Shown here: positions 12,125 through 24,189 of the stretch, piece by piece | Position numbering within the stretch: the stretch's first letter is position 1 | How the letters are laid out: each line of letters starts with the position of its first letter | DNA from: Taiwanofungus camphoratus | Taxonomy: Eukaryota > Basidiomycota > Agaricomycetes > Polyporales > Taiwanofungaceae | Assembly: GCA_003999685.1 (NCBI GenBank) | Contig: CP021231.1 | Coordinates: 372,001 to 436,000 of the forward strand | Direction: 5' to 3' | Length of the DNA stretch: 64,000 bases | The notes under the pieces: model-generated | Told to the model about the DNA's origin: nothing | The model's input: only the letters and a program-made list of their open reading frames with translations | Databases searched by the model: none | Program-made: the position numbers and the translations under genes

Positions 12125-14271
12125 AGCGTAGGAGAGCGATAAACCAGAAATTAGAGAGAAAAGTAATTAAAGGAGGCCTGTTCGGGACTATCTCGACCCT
12201 GCGAAGGTTGAGGCAGGGATAGAAGAAGGCGCGATCGGTAAGCGCTCAGCGATGCTTGCTTTCTGGACCTCAACATAACATCCGTCAACTGGTCTCATAA
12301 TGCATTGGAAGTGAAGGGTACACAAGTCATTAATGAACGCTTTTACAAGATGTTTGATGATTCTCTAATTGCATGATGACCAGATTCGCGTTCGAGATCT
12401 TGAGAGCTTGGTTATAACGTTGTATGTCTATCGGGCTATGACCGACAACCGTTCAGTTCTATGAGGTCGAGGATCACCATATGTCACAATCATTGTGTGG
12501 TGTTGGTGCGAAAGCTGATGCGTATAGATGCAGCAAGAAACGGTAAATACAACACATTTAAGTTTGTGCAGCGCTTGTGGGATTGTACATGCTTGGTACA
12601 TGCTACATAGTGTTACTCACGAAACGATTTCATATCTGATATACCAGCAGTGAGTGTGCAGAATCAGACGCTCCCGCGGTCTTTCTTATAAGGGAGGGGG
12701 GATGCCGAAAATGCAAGAAAACTCTGTTATTTGTTGACTAGACAAGAGGTGGAACAGAGACTAGCTTGTTGTGATGTAGGTTATCTGATACCACAGATTG
12801 CACGTCGTGGCTTACGCTTTTTGCTTTCTACTTGGAAGCGTATTATCGAGAGATTAGTGCTATTCTTAGTATCAGTTTGTGCACTGTGCACTGTGCACTA
12901 GGCTCACTGAGAATCTTTCCCAATATTCTTCCACTGCGCAACGATTTCTTCTCCGTCGATATGGATAGCTTCGGCGGCAGTTATTAAACATAAGACGCAG
13001 TGATTAGTGTATATGCCGATGTTTCGTCATCTGCGGGAAGTCACTAACGTGGGATTCTGGCAGCACTTCGCCATGGTAGGCAATCTTTGCACCTATAATG
13101 TTTAAAAAGGGCTTATTATATGTATACGGCTCAATCAAGATTAATGATTTGGCAGATGGTATGACAGCAGGTTGAAGTACTCTCCAGGAAGTCCTACCGG
13201 ACCAACTGCCACGTATGGAGATTCCCACCTCACAATTTGAATAACTTACCAATACAAGGACTTGGTCCGCAGCATAACATCAAGGTCGAAGTTCACTGCA
13301 GGCACCCCCGGTGAGTAAGCAAGTAAGCAAAAATTTGCTCGTAGTCATTGCGCAAGGACGCTCATGTTGCATCATCATCCTTTTAAGAGTCCGGAGCAAC
13401 GAATGAAGACCTCACATACCAGAACGCTTGCTTCCGTGTCCATAGAAGAGATTGGTCAAGAAGTAAATGGCGTCGATAGGCCCCAGTACTACTGGCACCA
13501 TGAGATTTGCCCCGATGTTGTCTACGATGCAGACGACGCAACTACCGCTGCGCAAGTTCGCTGCGCCGGCATTTCCAAACGTTCGACGAAGCCCCACATG
13601 CTTCCGGCGTCCGGCTTGTCTTCGTCGTCAACCCATTCCAACCCGTGGCGTTGATGGCGCTTGATAGTGCAGGACGACCGTCGGCATCGTGTGACGCAAC
13701 AGCGCTCTGGTCGAACTAGGTGCCGGACAGCGCTGATGCTCTGGCCGCGGGTCTTGTTCCGCCGTGAACGGGCCCCAAGGGCCTCCTATCGCACCATCGA
13801 CCCTCCTTTGGACCATCACACTAGCTATTAGTCTGTATTTCACAGCGTTCATTCCGTTGCTGTCGTGGGTCTTCTTCCCCTCGCGCTCATGTTTCTCCGT
13901 ATCCGCCCAATCCTCGCCGAAGCTACAATAGGGGCTGGTGCTCGAGCCGCGAGGCCCTAATACTTCCCACCGTCACGAACGTCTCCCCGCTGCTCCATCA
14001 TAAGCAATGTCTCCATTCTTCACCGTACTCGTGATACACACCATTTTCTATAGGGGCTGCGTCAAGCGCGTCTGGCCCAGGCGTGCGGCGTCCTCCCTGG
14101 AAGCCTAACTGCGCACGCCGGCCAAGCTGGCCTTCGAAATGATGACAGCCACACGACCGAGGCGTTTACGAATGAGCTGTGGAACCCGATACCCGGAGCT
14201 GTCTTTCGCCCCTTGATCCTGACTCGAGCTTTAATCTCATTCTGGCACGGCCAAGCCTAGCCTATGAGAGT
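12125..14271. other. Intergenic region with degraded coding-like stretches
   Basis: About 2.1 kb upstream of the Msb1-like gene. The first ~900 bp are AT-rich and gene-free. They contain a short tandem repeat of TGCACTG at 12880-12899 (three copies, the last imperfect). From roughly 13400 to 14250 the base composition rises in GC and both strands show short protein-like frames with stops between them. This suggests an old coding relic, but I recognise no family. No intact gene is supported. Confidence 0.45.
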
Positions 14272-14476
14272 ACGGTCGATGGTTCGGATTCGATTGGCGC
14301 CTAATAGGCGTCTAAGTCACTGATGAGCTCGGTCACTGTCACTACGGCGGGTGCCTGCACAACCGGAGCGACGGCCAAGGGAGTGAGCACGCCCTTCTGT
14401 ATGGTATTGAACCTAGCAGATACATAGTGAATGCAATATATATATGTTACTATTTCATAGAAAGCTAGACAGTACT

Positions 14477-14635
14477 ATGCCTACGTATGGAGTCGGCACC
14501 CTGACTCAGTCGGCACCTAGGGTCTCGACCAATAATGTTTTCGGTATTTGTGAAAGCTATCAACAAACATGAGCTTTTAACTAATCAGAAGCAACTGTCG
14601 ACTGAGCTAGGGTGCCGACTCTATACATAGGCAAT
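14477..14635. mobile_element. MITE-like element 1 (about 159 bp, long terminal inverted repeats)
   Basis: The left end TGCCTACGTATGGAGTCGGC and the right end, read in reverse complement as TGCCTATGTATAGAGTCGGC, continue to pair for about 35 bases with roughly 31 matches. Identical GTACT pentamers lie immediately outside (14472-14476 and 14636-14640), consistent with a 5-bp target-site duplication. There is no coding capacity, so it is non-autonomous. The superfamily is not assigned. Confidence 0.7.
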
Positions 14636-14927
14636 GTACTCATCGTAGAGTGAACCTGGATGAGAAATTAAAACAAGGTGGCTGGTATTCCCAAAAAGGA
14701 AAGTGCGCACTTCGCCGCGTCCGCATAATGTTCGCAAGGTCGTCGTTGACGGTTCAAACATGGATGCAGAGACCAAATAACTGGTATTTTTTAGAGCAAA
14801 CACATCAACACATATATCCGGAGCAGCAGCGGTGTTTCCATTTCCTGGTAAACGACGTTGAGCGCGACACCGGACACAGCGACGATACGGCCCCACTTTC
14901 TCTTTTTGGAATACCGTAACATATATA

Positions 14928-15090
14928 CAGTCGACTCCCATACCTCCCATACTCCCTTTGAACCCATAGGTTTTTCAATCCACCAAGTTGGTTCGCAGAG
15001 TGGGGTAGTCTTCCCCACAACCTATACTCCCTGATGACCCGTAACTCATGGCGTCCACCGAGGGGGTATGGGTTAAGAGGGAGTTGACTA
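14928..15090. mobile_element. MITE-like element 2 (163 bp, TA target site)
   Basis: The left end CAGTCGACTCCC and the right end in reverse complement TAGTCAACTCCC begin terminal inverted repeats of about 30 bp with internal mismatches. They are flanked on both sides by TA (14926-14927 and 15091-15092). TA duplication with CAGTC/AGTC-like termini fits a Tc1/mariner, Fot1/pogo-type non-autonomous element. The insertion splits the right arm of the larger inverted repeat, so it is younger than that repeat. Confidence 0.7.
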
Positions 15091-15253
15091 TATTGCATTC
15101 ACCATGCATCTGCTAGGTTTAATACCGTACAGAAGGGCGTGCTCACTTGGCCGTCAGCGGCTGCTGCACCTGCCATAGTGACAGTGACTGAGTTCATCAA
15201 AAACGTGACTTGGGTGCCTGCAAGGCGCCAATCGAATCCGAACCATCGACCGT

Positions 15254-16646
15254 CCTCTCCTAGTCTATTCCAAGTAGCAAGCGCTGGCCGGGATAGGAGC
15301 CGAATCGGGTCTTGCAGGCGTCAATGATTGTGTGCCGCTGAGGTCGTTCAGGCAGCTGTGGACCGTGTTGTACATGAGCACCGCAAGTAAGCACGTGCGG
15401 GGCTGCTCTGCACGTCTGGGTGCTCACTTAGCCGACACGCGTTTGGCATGCGCACGATCGACAGTCCTGCCGGCGTGAGTGAACGCATTGCGATAGTTGA
15501 TCTCCGCCAAGGCACGGAGCCTGCTGTTCCTGGGGAAATGGTATTCCCGCTCTGGATAGATGTACAGATGTGATCATGAATGTGTGATGTGATCATCTCT
15601 CCGGAGTCTGGAGGAAAGATTTTGGGCAAGTTCTCTGTCATTCGCAGGCGACAGGCGGATCGACAAGGTCTCAGCACTTCGATATGCCAAGTCTGGCACT
15701 GAATTATTCGCTTGCCGTCAGTGATTTTTGCTGGGGATGTTCTGTGCGGGAGTGCTCAAGCCGAGATGGAGGCTGGAGGCTGTGCACGCTGAACAGTTGC
15801 TACCTCATGAACGCCCCATCGTCAAGCCACCGGGCCACTATCAATCCGAGAGACGCCCTTGCGGCCTTGAGCGATGGAGCCAAAAACTTCTAGCCAAGAT
15901 CAAGAGGCAGCTTGTTATGTACAGGCTGGATACAGACGCTCTCGCTTTGGATGTGGCTGTGGTGGTGATGGAATGGTGATGATGGCCGGCCCTGCCGACG
16001 GTCCACCTAGACGCAGCGTCGTCGACGGCCCTAGGATGCAAGGGGTGCCATTGAGAGTAGCGTCGAGGAGAATTGGATAGTTCAGGCTGTACACGTACGC
16101 AGGCTGTGTTCAAATGATGAGCGGCAGTTGGCGGTGATGCCTCTTATGGGAACGTGGTAATCCCGGGCGAACTGTCGCTGAGATGTCTGTCTGCCATCTG
16201 GCAGCGGGTTCCGAGCGCCTCCTCGTGGACAGATATTTTGGACTGCACCTCCTCTTTATTATTCTTTCTTCGTCCTCTCGTTCCAGCCCTTCGCGCCAGC
16301 GAGGCTGCAGTTAATATTCTGTAATTCGACTAAATAAGCCCGACTGAATCCCTACCTCGCTTCCTGCCGTTGCTGCCATTACTATCTCACTTTTCTTGAT
16401 AATCGACCATTTCACGCACGCTTTCCGACAGCGTCGAGGTACGTGCATGCCTGCCTTTTGTCTCGTAATCGCCTTTTCTGACCTTGTGTGTGTCCATATC
16501 AACGCCCATCAGTAGGATAATGTGAGCACCTTCAGCGGTCACCACATCACACTTAGGCATTCTGACCATTCCTTATAGTTATAAGATAACGAATCGACTG
16601 GCGCATCACGCTCACTTGCACCATCCCAAGTATAAAACTCGCTCTA
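15254..16646. other. Upstream region of STE12
   Basis: About 1.4 kb before the STE12 ATG. Short frames are not convincing. A repeated ATGTGATCAT decamer occurs twice near 15568-15594. Pyrimidine-rich DNA at about 16240-16280 and a GTACGT donor near 16439 suggest a 5' leader that may be spliced. I saw no gene. Confidence 0.5.
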
Positions 16647-19600
16647 ATGGACACTCTGGCTGCGCAGCATCCGTCGCAGCACCACCTTCCTGTCGATGCC
16701 GCATCTTATTCCCACTCATTATCCGTGCCGACTTCGGCACAATCCTCCCCCCATGCATACCATCAGCAGCTGGCCTACCCGTCGTCCAGCGAACCAGCCC
16801 CATCGTTCCAGCAGCAATACGAGCAACAGCACGCTCGTGGAGCATCGCTGCAGATAGCGACCGGGACTGCGGCACCGCATGGGCACGAACCAGAAGAGGA
16901 GACGGCGCACCCACTGCGCGCGACAACGCAGCACCCGCTCCAGCACCCGTCCGAGGCGCAGGGCGACGACGAGACGGCGCAGCCGTCCATCGTCGACTCG
17001 ATCACCAGGGGCACGGGCGGGCCGTATGGCGGGCTGAGCCGGCTCTTGACGCACCAGGAGCGCGAGATGCTGAACCACCTCGACCGCCTCAAGTTCTTCC
17101 TCGCGACCGCCCCGTCGCGATGGAGTGCGGATGGCGCGGGCATGGCGTCCACCTCCGATCCGTCCGCGCTGCCCGTGGGCCACCCCAACTCGGCCCACCC
17201 TGCGCTAAATCGCTTCCTCCTCCCGAACTCGGAGTACGTGTCGTGTGTCCTGTGGGGAGGGCTGTACCACATCACTGGCACCGATATCGTGCGGGCGCTC
17301 GTCTTCCGGTTTGAGGCGTTCGGGCGGCCCGTCAAGAACATGAAGAAGTTCGAGGAGGGTGTCTTCAGCGATCTGAGGAATCTGAAGCCTGGAATCGATG
17401 CATGCTTGGAGGAGCCGAAAGTGAGTGACAGATCTCGCGCGGCCATTCCTCGTTCATATCGAAGACCCGCGATCGTCGGGTCTCGCACATGCCATTGCTG
17501 ACGGCGTATGATACAGTCGCCCTTCCTCGATCTGCTATTCAAATATCAATGCATTCGTACTCAGAAGAAGCAGAAGGTGTTCTATTGGTCAGCGCCTCAG
17601 ATACTTTGTCACCAAATCGAGGCCTCACAATGGCATTCTACAGGTTCTCCGTCCCTCACGACCGTCTCTTTCTGGATGCCCTCGAACGTGACCTCAAGCG
17701 CGAGAAGATGGGGATGGAGCCGACTACAGTCGTCACAGGCGAGCCCGCCTTGTCTTTCACGTACGACTCTAAGCGGTCCTTGTACGAGCAATTCAGCAAG
17801 GCCCACGGCACCGCGGAGGGCGAGGGGGAGCTCGAAGCGGCCGTGCGCAGGGCAGATGAAGCGATGAGTAGCGACGGGGATCAATCTGGGGAGAACGCGA
17901 GAGACCACGCGTCCGATGCCGAGCTTTCGTCCGACGAGGTGTCCGCGTCGAATCCCGAGGACCATCCCGTCTCGAAGCAGCCGGGCATGAACAAGGCCCC
18001 CGCGGCGCTCAGCGGCCCCAGCTCGCCGTTCTTCTCCATGTTCTCCTTGTTCGAGGGCTCGCCCACGTACAAGCAGCGCCGCAAGAAGGTCAACAAGGGG
18101 CGCAAGAGCCCGAGCAGCTTCGCGCCCGTGCACGCGGGCGAGGTCTCCATGGACGAGTACGGGCGCGTTCATGCGGCGCGGGCCCCGGAGCCCCAGGTCG
18201 ACCGGTTCGGCCGCGACGTCACGCGCATGAGCGCCGCCGAGATGTTCATGGCGCAGGCGCGGGGGGACTTTGGTGCGCAGTCGAACCCGGACCTCGTCGC
18301 CTCCCAGAAGGAGAGGCAGCGGCTGGCGATGGAAGCGCAGGTGCACGAGTTTTCTGGCGCAGCGGGCCGTCAGAGCAGAGCCTCGTACCATGATGGTCTT
18401 GTTGGACCTGGCATGTCCGGCCGGGCTGCGGACGTCCAAGGGATGATCCCGCCCTCGGCCGCTTCTCAGTATCCGGCGCCGTTAAATCTCCACCCGTCAC
18501 TGATGCTGCAAGGGACGAATTCCGCCAACAGTGCGATACCCATGGGTCAGCAAGAGTACCAAGAGCAGGTCCAAGACCGACAGAGGCCGCATGTGGATCA
18601 GCGCCATACGTATCCCATGATGAACTACGGGCAGGATCAGATGCGTTCCAGCACGCAGCCGTTTCCAGACGAAGGAGTGCCGATGCACAACGACTGGTCT
18701 CCCCATGTACAATCGGCACCTGTCGGTATGCCCCCGATGCGGTCCAAAGCATATGTTTGCCCGCTCTTCTCTTGCGGCCGGATGTTCAAGCGCATGGAAC
18801 ACCTCAAGCGTCACTTGCGCACGCACACGCTTGAGAGGCCGTATCAGTGTCTGCGATGCAAGAAGCGGTTCTCGAGGTCCGATAACCTCAATCAGCACCT
18901 GCGGACGCATATGCGGACTGGCCATGACGGATCTCTGGATATGATGGAGGACGAAGGAGGCAACGCTGACGCCGACAGCGAAGAGGTCGACGAGCTTGCG
19001 GGCGACACCGACGGGTTCGACGGTAGTCTGGGTTATATCAGCGGAATGGTGAGCATGCCGAACGTTCAGATGTGTGAGGTGGAAGTGCAAGGGCAGGTGC
19101 ATGACGTGCAGGGTGATGAAGAGGGCCTGGTCACGACGACGGGCGCAGTTAATCCTGCAGTTCCCACTTCCGCTATGGCGGATGGCTCGGATGATAGGCA
19201 GGATGTCTATTACAACGAGAGCGTGGCGCACATGGTCCGTAGTTCACCCGAGCAGAGTCCATATATGCCCGCCAACGCGTCACCCGACGTGCAGTGGGCG
19301 ACCATCAGACCCCACTCAAGCATGTCGTACACCGCCTCCAGCCTCCCGTCGCATCAGATGCGCATGAGTCCCTCCTACAACCCCAATGTTGGTGAATTTG
19401 TCACGTCAATTTCCGCGCCTTCACACAAAGCGACCTTCGACCACTCTTCTCTGTATCCGTCAGGGTTGGATGTGAATGGGCCTGGCCCCATCAGGCGACA
19501 CAGGAGTGCAACGCCGTCAATATCAAAGTACGGAGAGACCATCAGGAGACCCTTTTCAGCTGCCATATCCGACCACGGTGGGGCGCCTGCTTCCAATCGC

Positions 19601-20083
19601 TCCTACCACCCTTACCCCGTCCCTTCTCACCACCAAGTCCACTCCGCCGACTCGAGCCCAATGGCCTATACTGTTCCCTTAGGGTATAACACCCACAACA
19701 CTTCCGCGCCTCCAAGTCGGCAAGGCTCCCACTCGCGTTCCAGCTCAAGCGGTCAGCTCCAAGCTCAAATGCAGCAAATGATGAGTCTCGAGCAGATGGA
19801 TGCAGACAACGTGGCCTATCCTCAGGACGTAGTAGCCGCGCCTCAGGCTGCGTTCAGTACGATATACCGCTCTGATTCGCCCATGCAATACGCGACGGCA
19901 CCTGGCTCGTACGAGCTGGAGCTTGCACATCCTGAAGATGGGAATCAGCAAATTCCTGTCCATGAGATGTATGCTCTGGACATGCCCGATTCCCAGGTCC
20001 ATTACGGCTCGCAGCCACTCGCCGCGGCTGCAGGATACTACTCAACTCTTACGCACGGTGACCCCCACCAAGTCTCAATGTGA
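16647..20083 (+). CDS. STE12: Ste12-like transcription factor with C2H2 fingers
   Basis: Three exons (16647-17420, 17517-17587, 17644-20083) encode 1094 aa. Residues ~144-325 form the STE homeodomain-like DNA-binding region: [49 protein letters not shown], the [20 protein letters not shown] block and [16 protein letters not shown]. Two C2H2 fingers follow at about aa 653-705: CPLFSC..H..H, then CLRC..H..H with the FSRSDNL recognition helix. Fingers plus a STE domain is the basidiomycete arrangement; yeast Ste12 lacks fingers. The rest is low-complexity Gln/Ser/Pro-rich sequence. By family, it acts in the nucleus downstream of the pheromone/filamentation MAP kinase cascade in mating and invasive growth. 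The introns interrupt the STE domain, and the large third exon is uninterrupted. Confidence 0.95.
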
Positions 20084-20725
20084 TTTGACCTTTTCTTCCC
20101 ACTATTTATAGAATCCGACATAATTTACCCTATACCAATCCTTAATTGATTATCCATCTGGCACCTCTACCACCCCGTTGTATCTAGTATCGCTATCGTC
20201 AACCCCTCTCGCTGCAAAGAATTGTTATTCTCCATTTATAGGTGGATGTCATCTCGAAAGCGTATGCCGCCTATGCCTCCATTACCTACTTTTTCACTTA
20301 ATTATCCGCGCTAGACGCGTCTTTGCCTGCGCGTTTATACTTACCTTGTCATATACTCGTGCTCTCATTTATAGCTTATAGTGTCTAAGACCTTTCTTTT
20401 GCAATACGCCGCATCTCCGTAGTTGTTTCCATTCTGTCGTAGCTGTCGTACTTCCCGCTGTTTCCCCTGCCGAGTTTGCAACGGCTTTTGTGTAGCTACC
20501 ACGAATGTGAGCATTCTATCAAAAAGCATGCGACATACAACCGCCGTATACTAGTGGCCTACTTTTTGTCTGTTACAAGAACACTAGGGCTTCGTGCCTA
20601 GGCTACCTATCAATAATGGGTGCTATTCTATCATAGTACGCACCCGCCGTTATAGTTCCAAGTCGATACCTTGGCCTCTACAGACATGAGGGAATATATA
20701 TGTAATCCACATCGTAAGAATCGAG
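20084..20725. other. Convergent 3' intergenic region
   Basis: 642 bp between the stops of STE12 (+) and VPS36 (-). It is T/C-rich after STE12 and holds the two terminators. No gene or repeat was recognised. Confidence 0.6.
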
Positions 20726-23233
20726 TCAACCTTCCTGTCCATCCCATATATATCCCCGAAATATGTTTGCCCACCACCTCACGTCTCCACTCCCTCCACC
20801 GTCCCAATCCCTTACTTTTGATACATGTAAGCCAACCTCAGTAATATTGACACCGGAGCCACCCTCATCTCTGCATATTTCACCTTGAGCTTCCACTTCA
20901 CTCACCATCTCCTGCACAAGGCCGATTGGAAGCTCCTCATCTCGAGCAACTTCGACTGTAGTCTTCGGGCCCGCTGCCCAAAAGCATTAGCGACTGGATT
21001 CACTCAACAAGATCGGTGCAACGAAAAACATCAAAGTAGTCTGATGAGCTACGAGAAAGGAGGGAGGTAACGCACCAAGTGTCAGTAGCCCGACCAACCG
21101 CGAAGCAAAGGCAGCTCTAGTATATGGGGGTGTGTGTAGCACGGACAGACCCGATTCTTGGAATGTGCGCATATGAATCGGAGGGCTTGTGTAATTCGGA
21201 AGCTGCGGAAGAACGAGAAGAAATGTCGAGGGCGGGATAAGTGCTGCAAGGCACGAAAGCAGGATATCAGTGAGAATCTTCAGGCGACCACTGTAGCATG
21301 CATGAGACGATACATACCAACGCCTCTCGCGCGATTCCACCCGCCCCAGATTTCATCCAGTCCCACTATACCTCGCTTGCGCATCAAACCTTCATGCTTG
21401 TCTCGACCACCATTGTCCTGCAAAACCCCAGCTAGTTCCCTTGCAAGCTCCTCGATCCACCGTCGTTCATCTCGGATCATGTCCAGAGTTACCGGTGCAT
21501 TAGTCATCTGTAGTCCAAGCTGAGCGAGCGAAGAACGGATGAAGGTCGCTTCCTCGGGCTCTACAGCTTGGGTCGTCATCGTCGTCATGCCGCCCTCCGT
21601 ATTCGTAACGGCGGAGGAAACAGTCGAGGACGAGATCAAAGATGAAGAGTTTGAAGGCGGAGATGACGACGCGGCAGTCAGACGTTCGTTCAGGTCTTGC
21701 GCAAGTCGCACCATGTCCTTCCATTTGACCATAAGCGCCTCTAGATCCTTCAAAGCGTCATCCAAATCAGTCTGCGCTGTTGCAGCGGTAGTTTCGACGT
21801 TACGCAGGATCCCATCTACACGAGAATCGTAATCAGGTATGGTTCTCAGGTTATGCCAAACAACCTAGACATACTAATTCCCGAGAGGCCTGTAGCGTTG
21901 GCTGACCCTGAGTCTGCTGAACCATCGACAGTGGTGCCCTTTCCAATACCTCTAGCCTAGGAGTGAGAACAGTAATGGTCAACTACATAAGACGTCCGCA
22001 AGAACAAGATACAACACACCTCCCACCCCTTTCCTAGTAGACTCCTACGCAATACACCGTAGAAAGCCTTATCGCCGCCTTTGCGAAAGCTCAGCCGTAT
22101 CATTCTCGCCTCTGGGGTGTCCGCGTCTTCTTCGTTGGCGTCTCGATGAGCCATTGCCGATGTCGGACGGGAAGCTGGCGCAGACTTCGCCTGAAGATGG
22201 GCCGGTGCTGGTTCACCTGGTAATGGCGTACCGCATATTTCGCAAGAAGGCAAGGCGGAATGATTCAAGAAGGTACACGCAGGGCACGCAACTTCGCTTT
22301 CACCGGCTGCGACAGGATGGGGAAGACTCGACGCCGGAGAAGATGAAGACGACGCAGCAGGTCCAGATAAATTGACTACTGAAGAAGGGAGCGAAGTAGA
22401 CATGCGATGAGATTTCTGCAGGAATGGCGACTTGTGGGGAATGTCGACGGGCGGCTTCACTGACGAACGCGGAACGCCGCAGAGAGCGCAGACCCGCGAT
22501 ACGGCTGGACTCAGTCCGGGAGGATTGCGGTATCCGCAGACCCCGCACTCCCAAGATTCAAAAGTGGGGTCGTTGACCGTAGCACTGAGATCTATTGATG
22601 TACCCATGCCTTGTTCAGGAACACCAGGACCTTTAGGAGTCGCAGGAGGATTTAAGTACAGTGTGACCTTCGGTGAGCTCGTGAAGAGACCCGCATAATG
22701 CTCCGTCTTTGCGACGTGGGACAAGTCGAGCGAAAACGAACGTGTGTTCGAGTGGACGGCGTCAATGTAGAAGAGGCGATAGGTTGTGACATAGATGACT
22801 CCAGATTGATGGGGTGCAGATTTTTGAGTCCTAAAACGCAGCGTGCGTGAATGGAGTGGTAACAACAAATATGAGATAATCCCCAATAATAGAGAAGAAA
22901 GTCGGGAAAATGGCAGCGATAGAGACAACGGTTGAACTTAAAAGTTGACATAGAGCGCGAGAAAAGTATATATGTGACAGGAAAGAGAAGGAATATGTAC
23001 TAGCAGAAGGTCAAATCACGCTGTGTAACAACAGCACTCCACAGGACTGAGGGTAGATGGCAGTCGGCCAAAGCTTGAACACCTATCCTGCGTTGTAATA
23101 GTTAAGAACAGCTTACGTACCCGTCGTAGATACCTACGCCTTCCTGCAACGCAAGAAGATCCTCATCTTCATATAATAGAGCAGGAACAGGGATGGTACC
23201 ATCCACACTGATCGTATAGCGTTTCAGGCTCAT
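20726..23233 (-). CDS. VPS36: ESCRT-II subunit Vps36
   Basis: Six exons (23233-23121, 22830-22020, 21956-21875, 21815-21318, 21243-21076, 20973-20726) give 639 aa. The N terminus MSLKRYTISVDGTIPVP and a VIYVTTYRLFYID block form the GLUE domain, which binds phosphoinositides and ubiquitin. Two NZF-type zinc fingers are inserted: WECGVCGYRN...CALCG near aa 130 and CPACTFLN...CEICG near 221. The C-terminal winged-helix region includes TPPYTRAAFASRL, GPKTTVEVA and VRWWANIF before WDGQEG. As an ESCRT-II subunit it acts on endosomes, sorting ubiquitinated cargo into multivesicular bodies. The first intron is 290 nt, unusually long here. It was accepted because exon 1 joins the GLUE sequence in frame and the family shows no residues between VGIYDG and QKS. 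Confidence 0.93.
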
Positions 23234-24189
23234 GGTAAGCTTAGAAACAGGAAGAAAAATATCTTGAGACCATGAATTCTTGGTAATTCTTAGAACACGA
23301 TGCGTGAACGTACATGGATATCAGATAGCTTGGTAGCACAATGCTGTACGAGACCAGCATAAAACGTCTATAGAGGTATACCGTATATCAGGTACAAGAT
23401 GAACAGTGAGTGTATCCCGTGGAAGAAAGAAGAGGCGTATTCGTCAAATAGACGAATTGTCAAAGAATCCGCAGCTCAGCCAAATAATTGTCCAAGGATA
23501 CAGGCGATAGGGGGTCTGAGCAGTCGACTCGAAGATGATGGAACACAGTGTATAAGAAAAAGATTAGAACGCAAACAAGTTCACCATGAAGGATCCACGA
23601 TCCAGCTCAAGCCTCAGGAGACCGTATCGCAATAAGGCATCGTATTTCGATCAAAGTATTGAGCAAGTGCCGGTTTGTGACACACGTAGTGACACGTACC
23701 GTGACTACGCCGCCAATTGAGGCCGTTTAGAATCGACCCTTTCAACGAAAAAGGCGTCTTGTATTTTTACTTCCACAAGACGGCTTCATTTCATTGTGAC
23801 AGGTACATTTCTTGCCAATGGTGACTTCACTTATACAGCGATTCGGAGCATCTTCCATTCACTCTACCAGCAGGTCCGATATTCATAGGGCTCGTATGCC
23901 AACTTAATATTCTGCAGCAGGCAACAACGTTGTAACTTGCAGTACTCAAGCTCTACTACGCAGTCGATGTATTTGCACGCGCAGCCATAGCATACAGAAC
24001 CTCTTTATCCCCGCCTTCGTCTACAAGTGCTCAAAGTCTACTGTTCCCGTTCTTGAGCAGCTCATCCGGCTGCCTAAACTTGACCTAGAGTCACGTTAGC
24101 ATGGAGCCATATTCCGCAAAACTTAGGAAGCGTCCCGCATCAAGGGCCACGCGAGGCAGTGGTGAAAAGAGATTGTAAACGCAAACTTG
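23234..24189. other. Upstream of VPS36; gene-free
   Basis: About 950 bp upstream of VPS36 and downstream of the ABC transporter relic. It is AT-rich with only short frames. I see no gene, RNA or clear repeat. Confidence 0.5.

Larger units (their letters stand above)
14272..15253. repeat. Large imperfect inverted repeat (arms 14272-14439 and 15091-15253)
   Basis: The left arm, from ACGGTCGATGG through GTGAATGCAATA, is repeated in reverse complement at 15253-15091. Long perfect stretches are shared, such as GGTTCGGATTCGATTGGCGCC, CACGCCCTTCTGTA and ACCTAGCAGAT. The 651-bp loop contains two MITE-like elements. If the second element (14928-15090) is removed, the right arm continues to match the left for about 20 more bases (ATATATATGTTAC-like), so the element interrupts the arm. 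The pair looks like two inverted copies of one repeat family. Both arms keep a similar 30-40 codon frame (containing STPFC and VLNLAD), possibly a fragment of a transposon gene. Confidence 0.8.

Noticed and set aside
14281-14305. GGTTCGGATTC in the inverted-repeat arm looked like a tRNA T-arm
   Set aside because: No acceptor stem, anticodon stem or D-arm can be drawn around it, and the same sequence recurs as part of a dispersed repeat.
17609-18439. Long open frame (276 codons) antisense to STE12, with others nearby on both strands
   Set aside because: They lie opposite a certain coding exon in GC-rich, low-complexity DNA and have the Arg/Pro/Ala-rich composition of a shadow frame.
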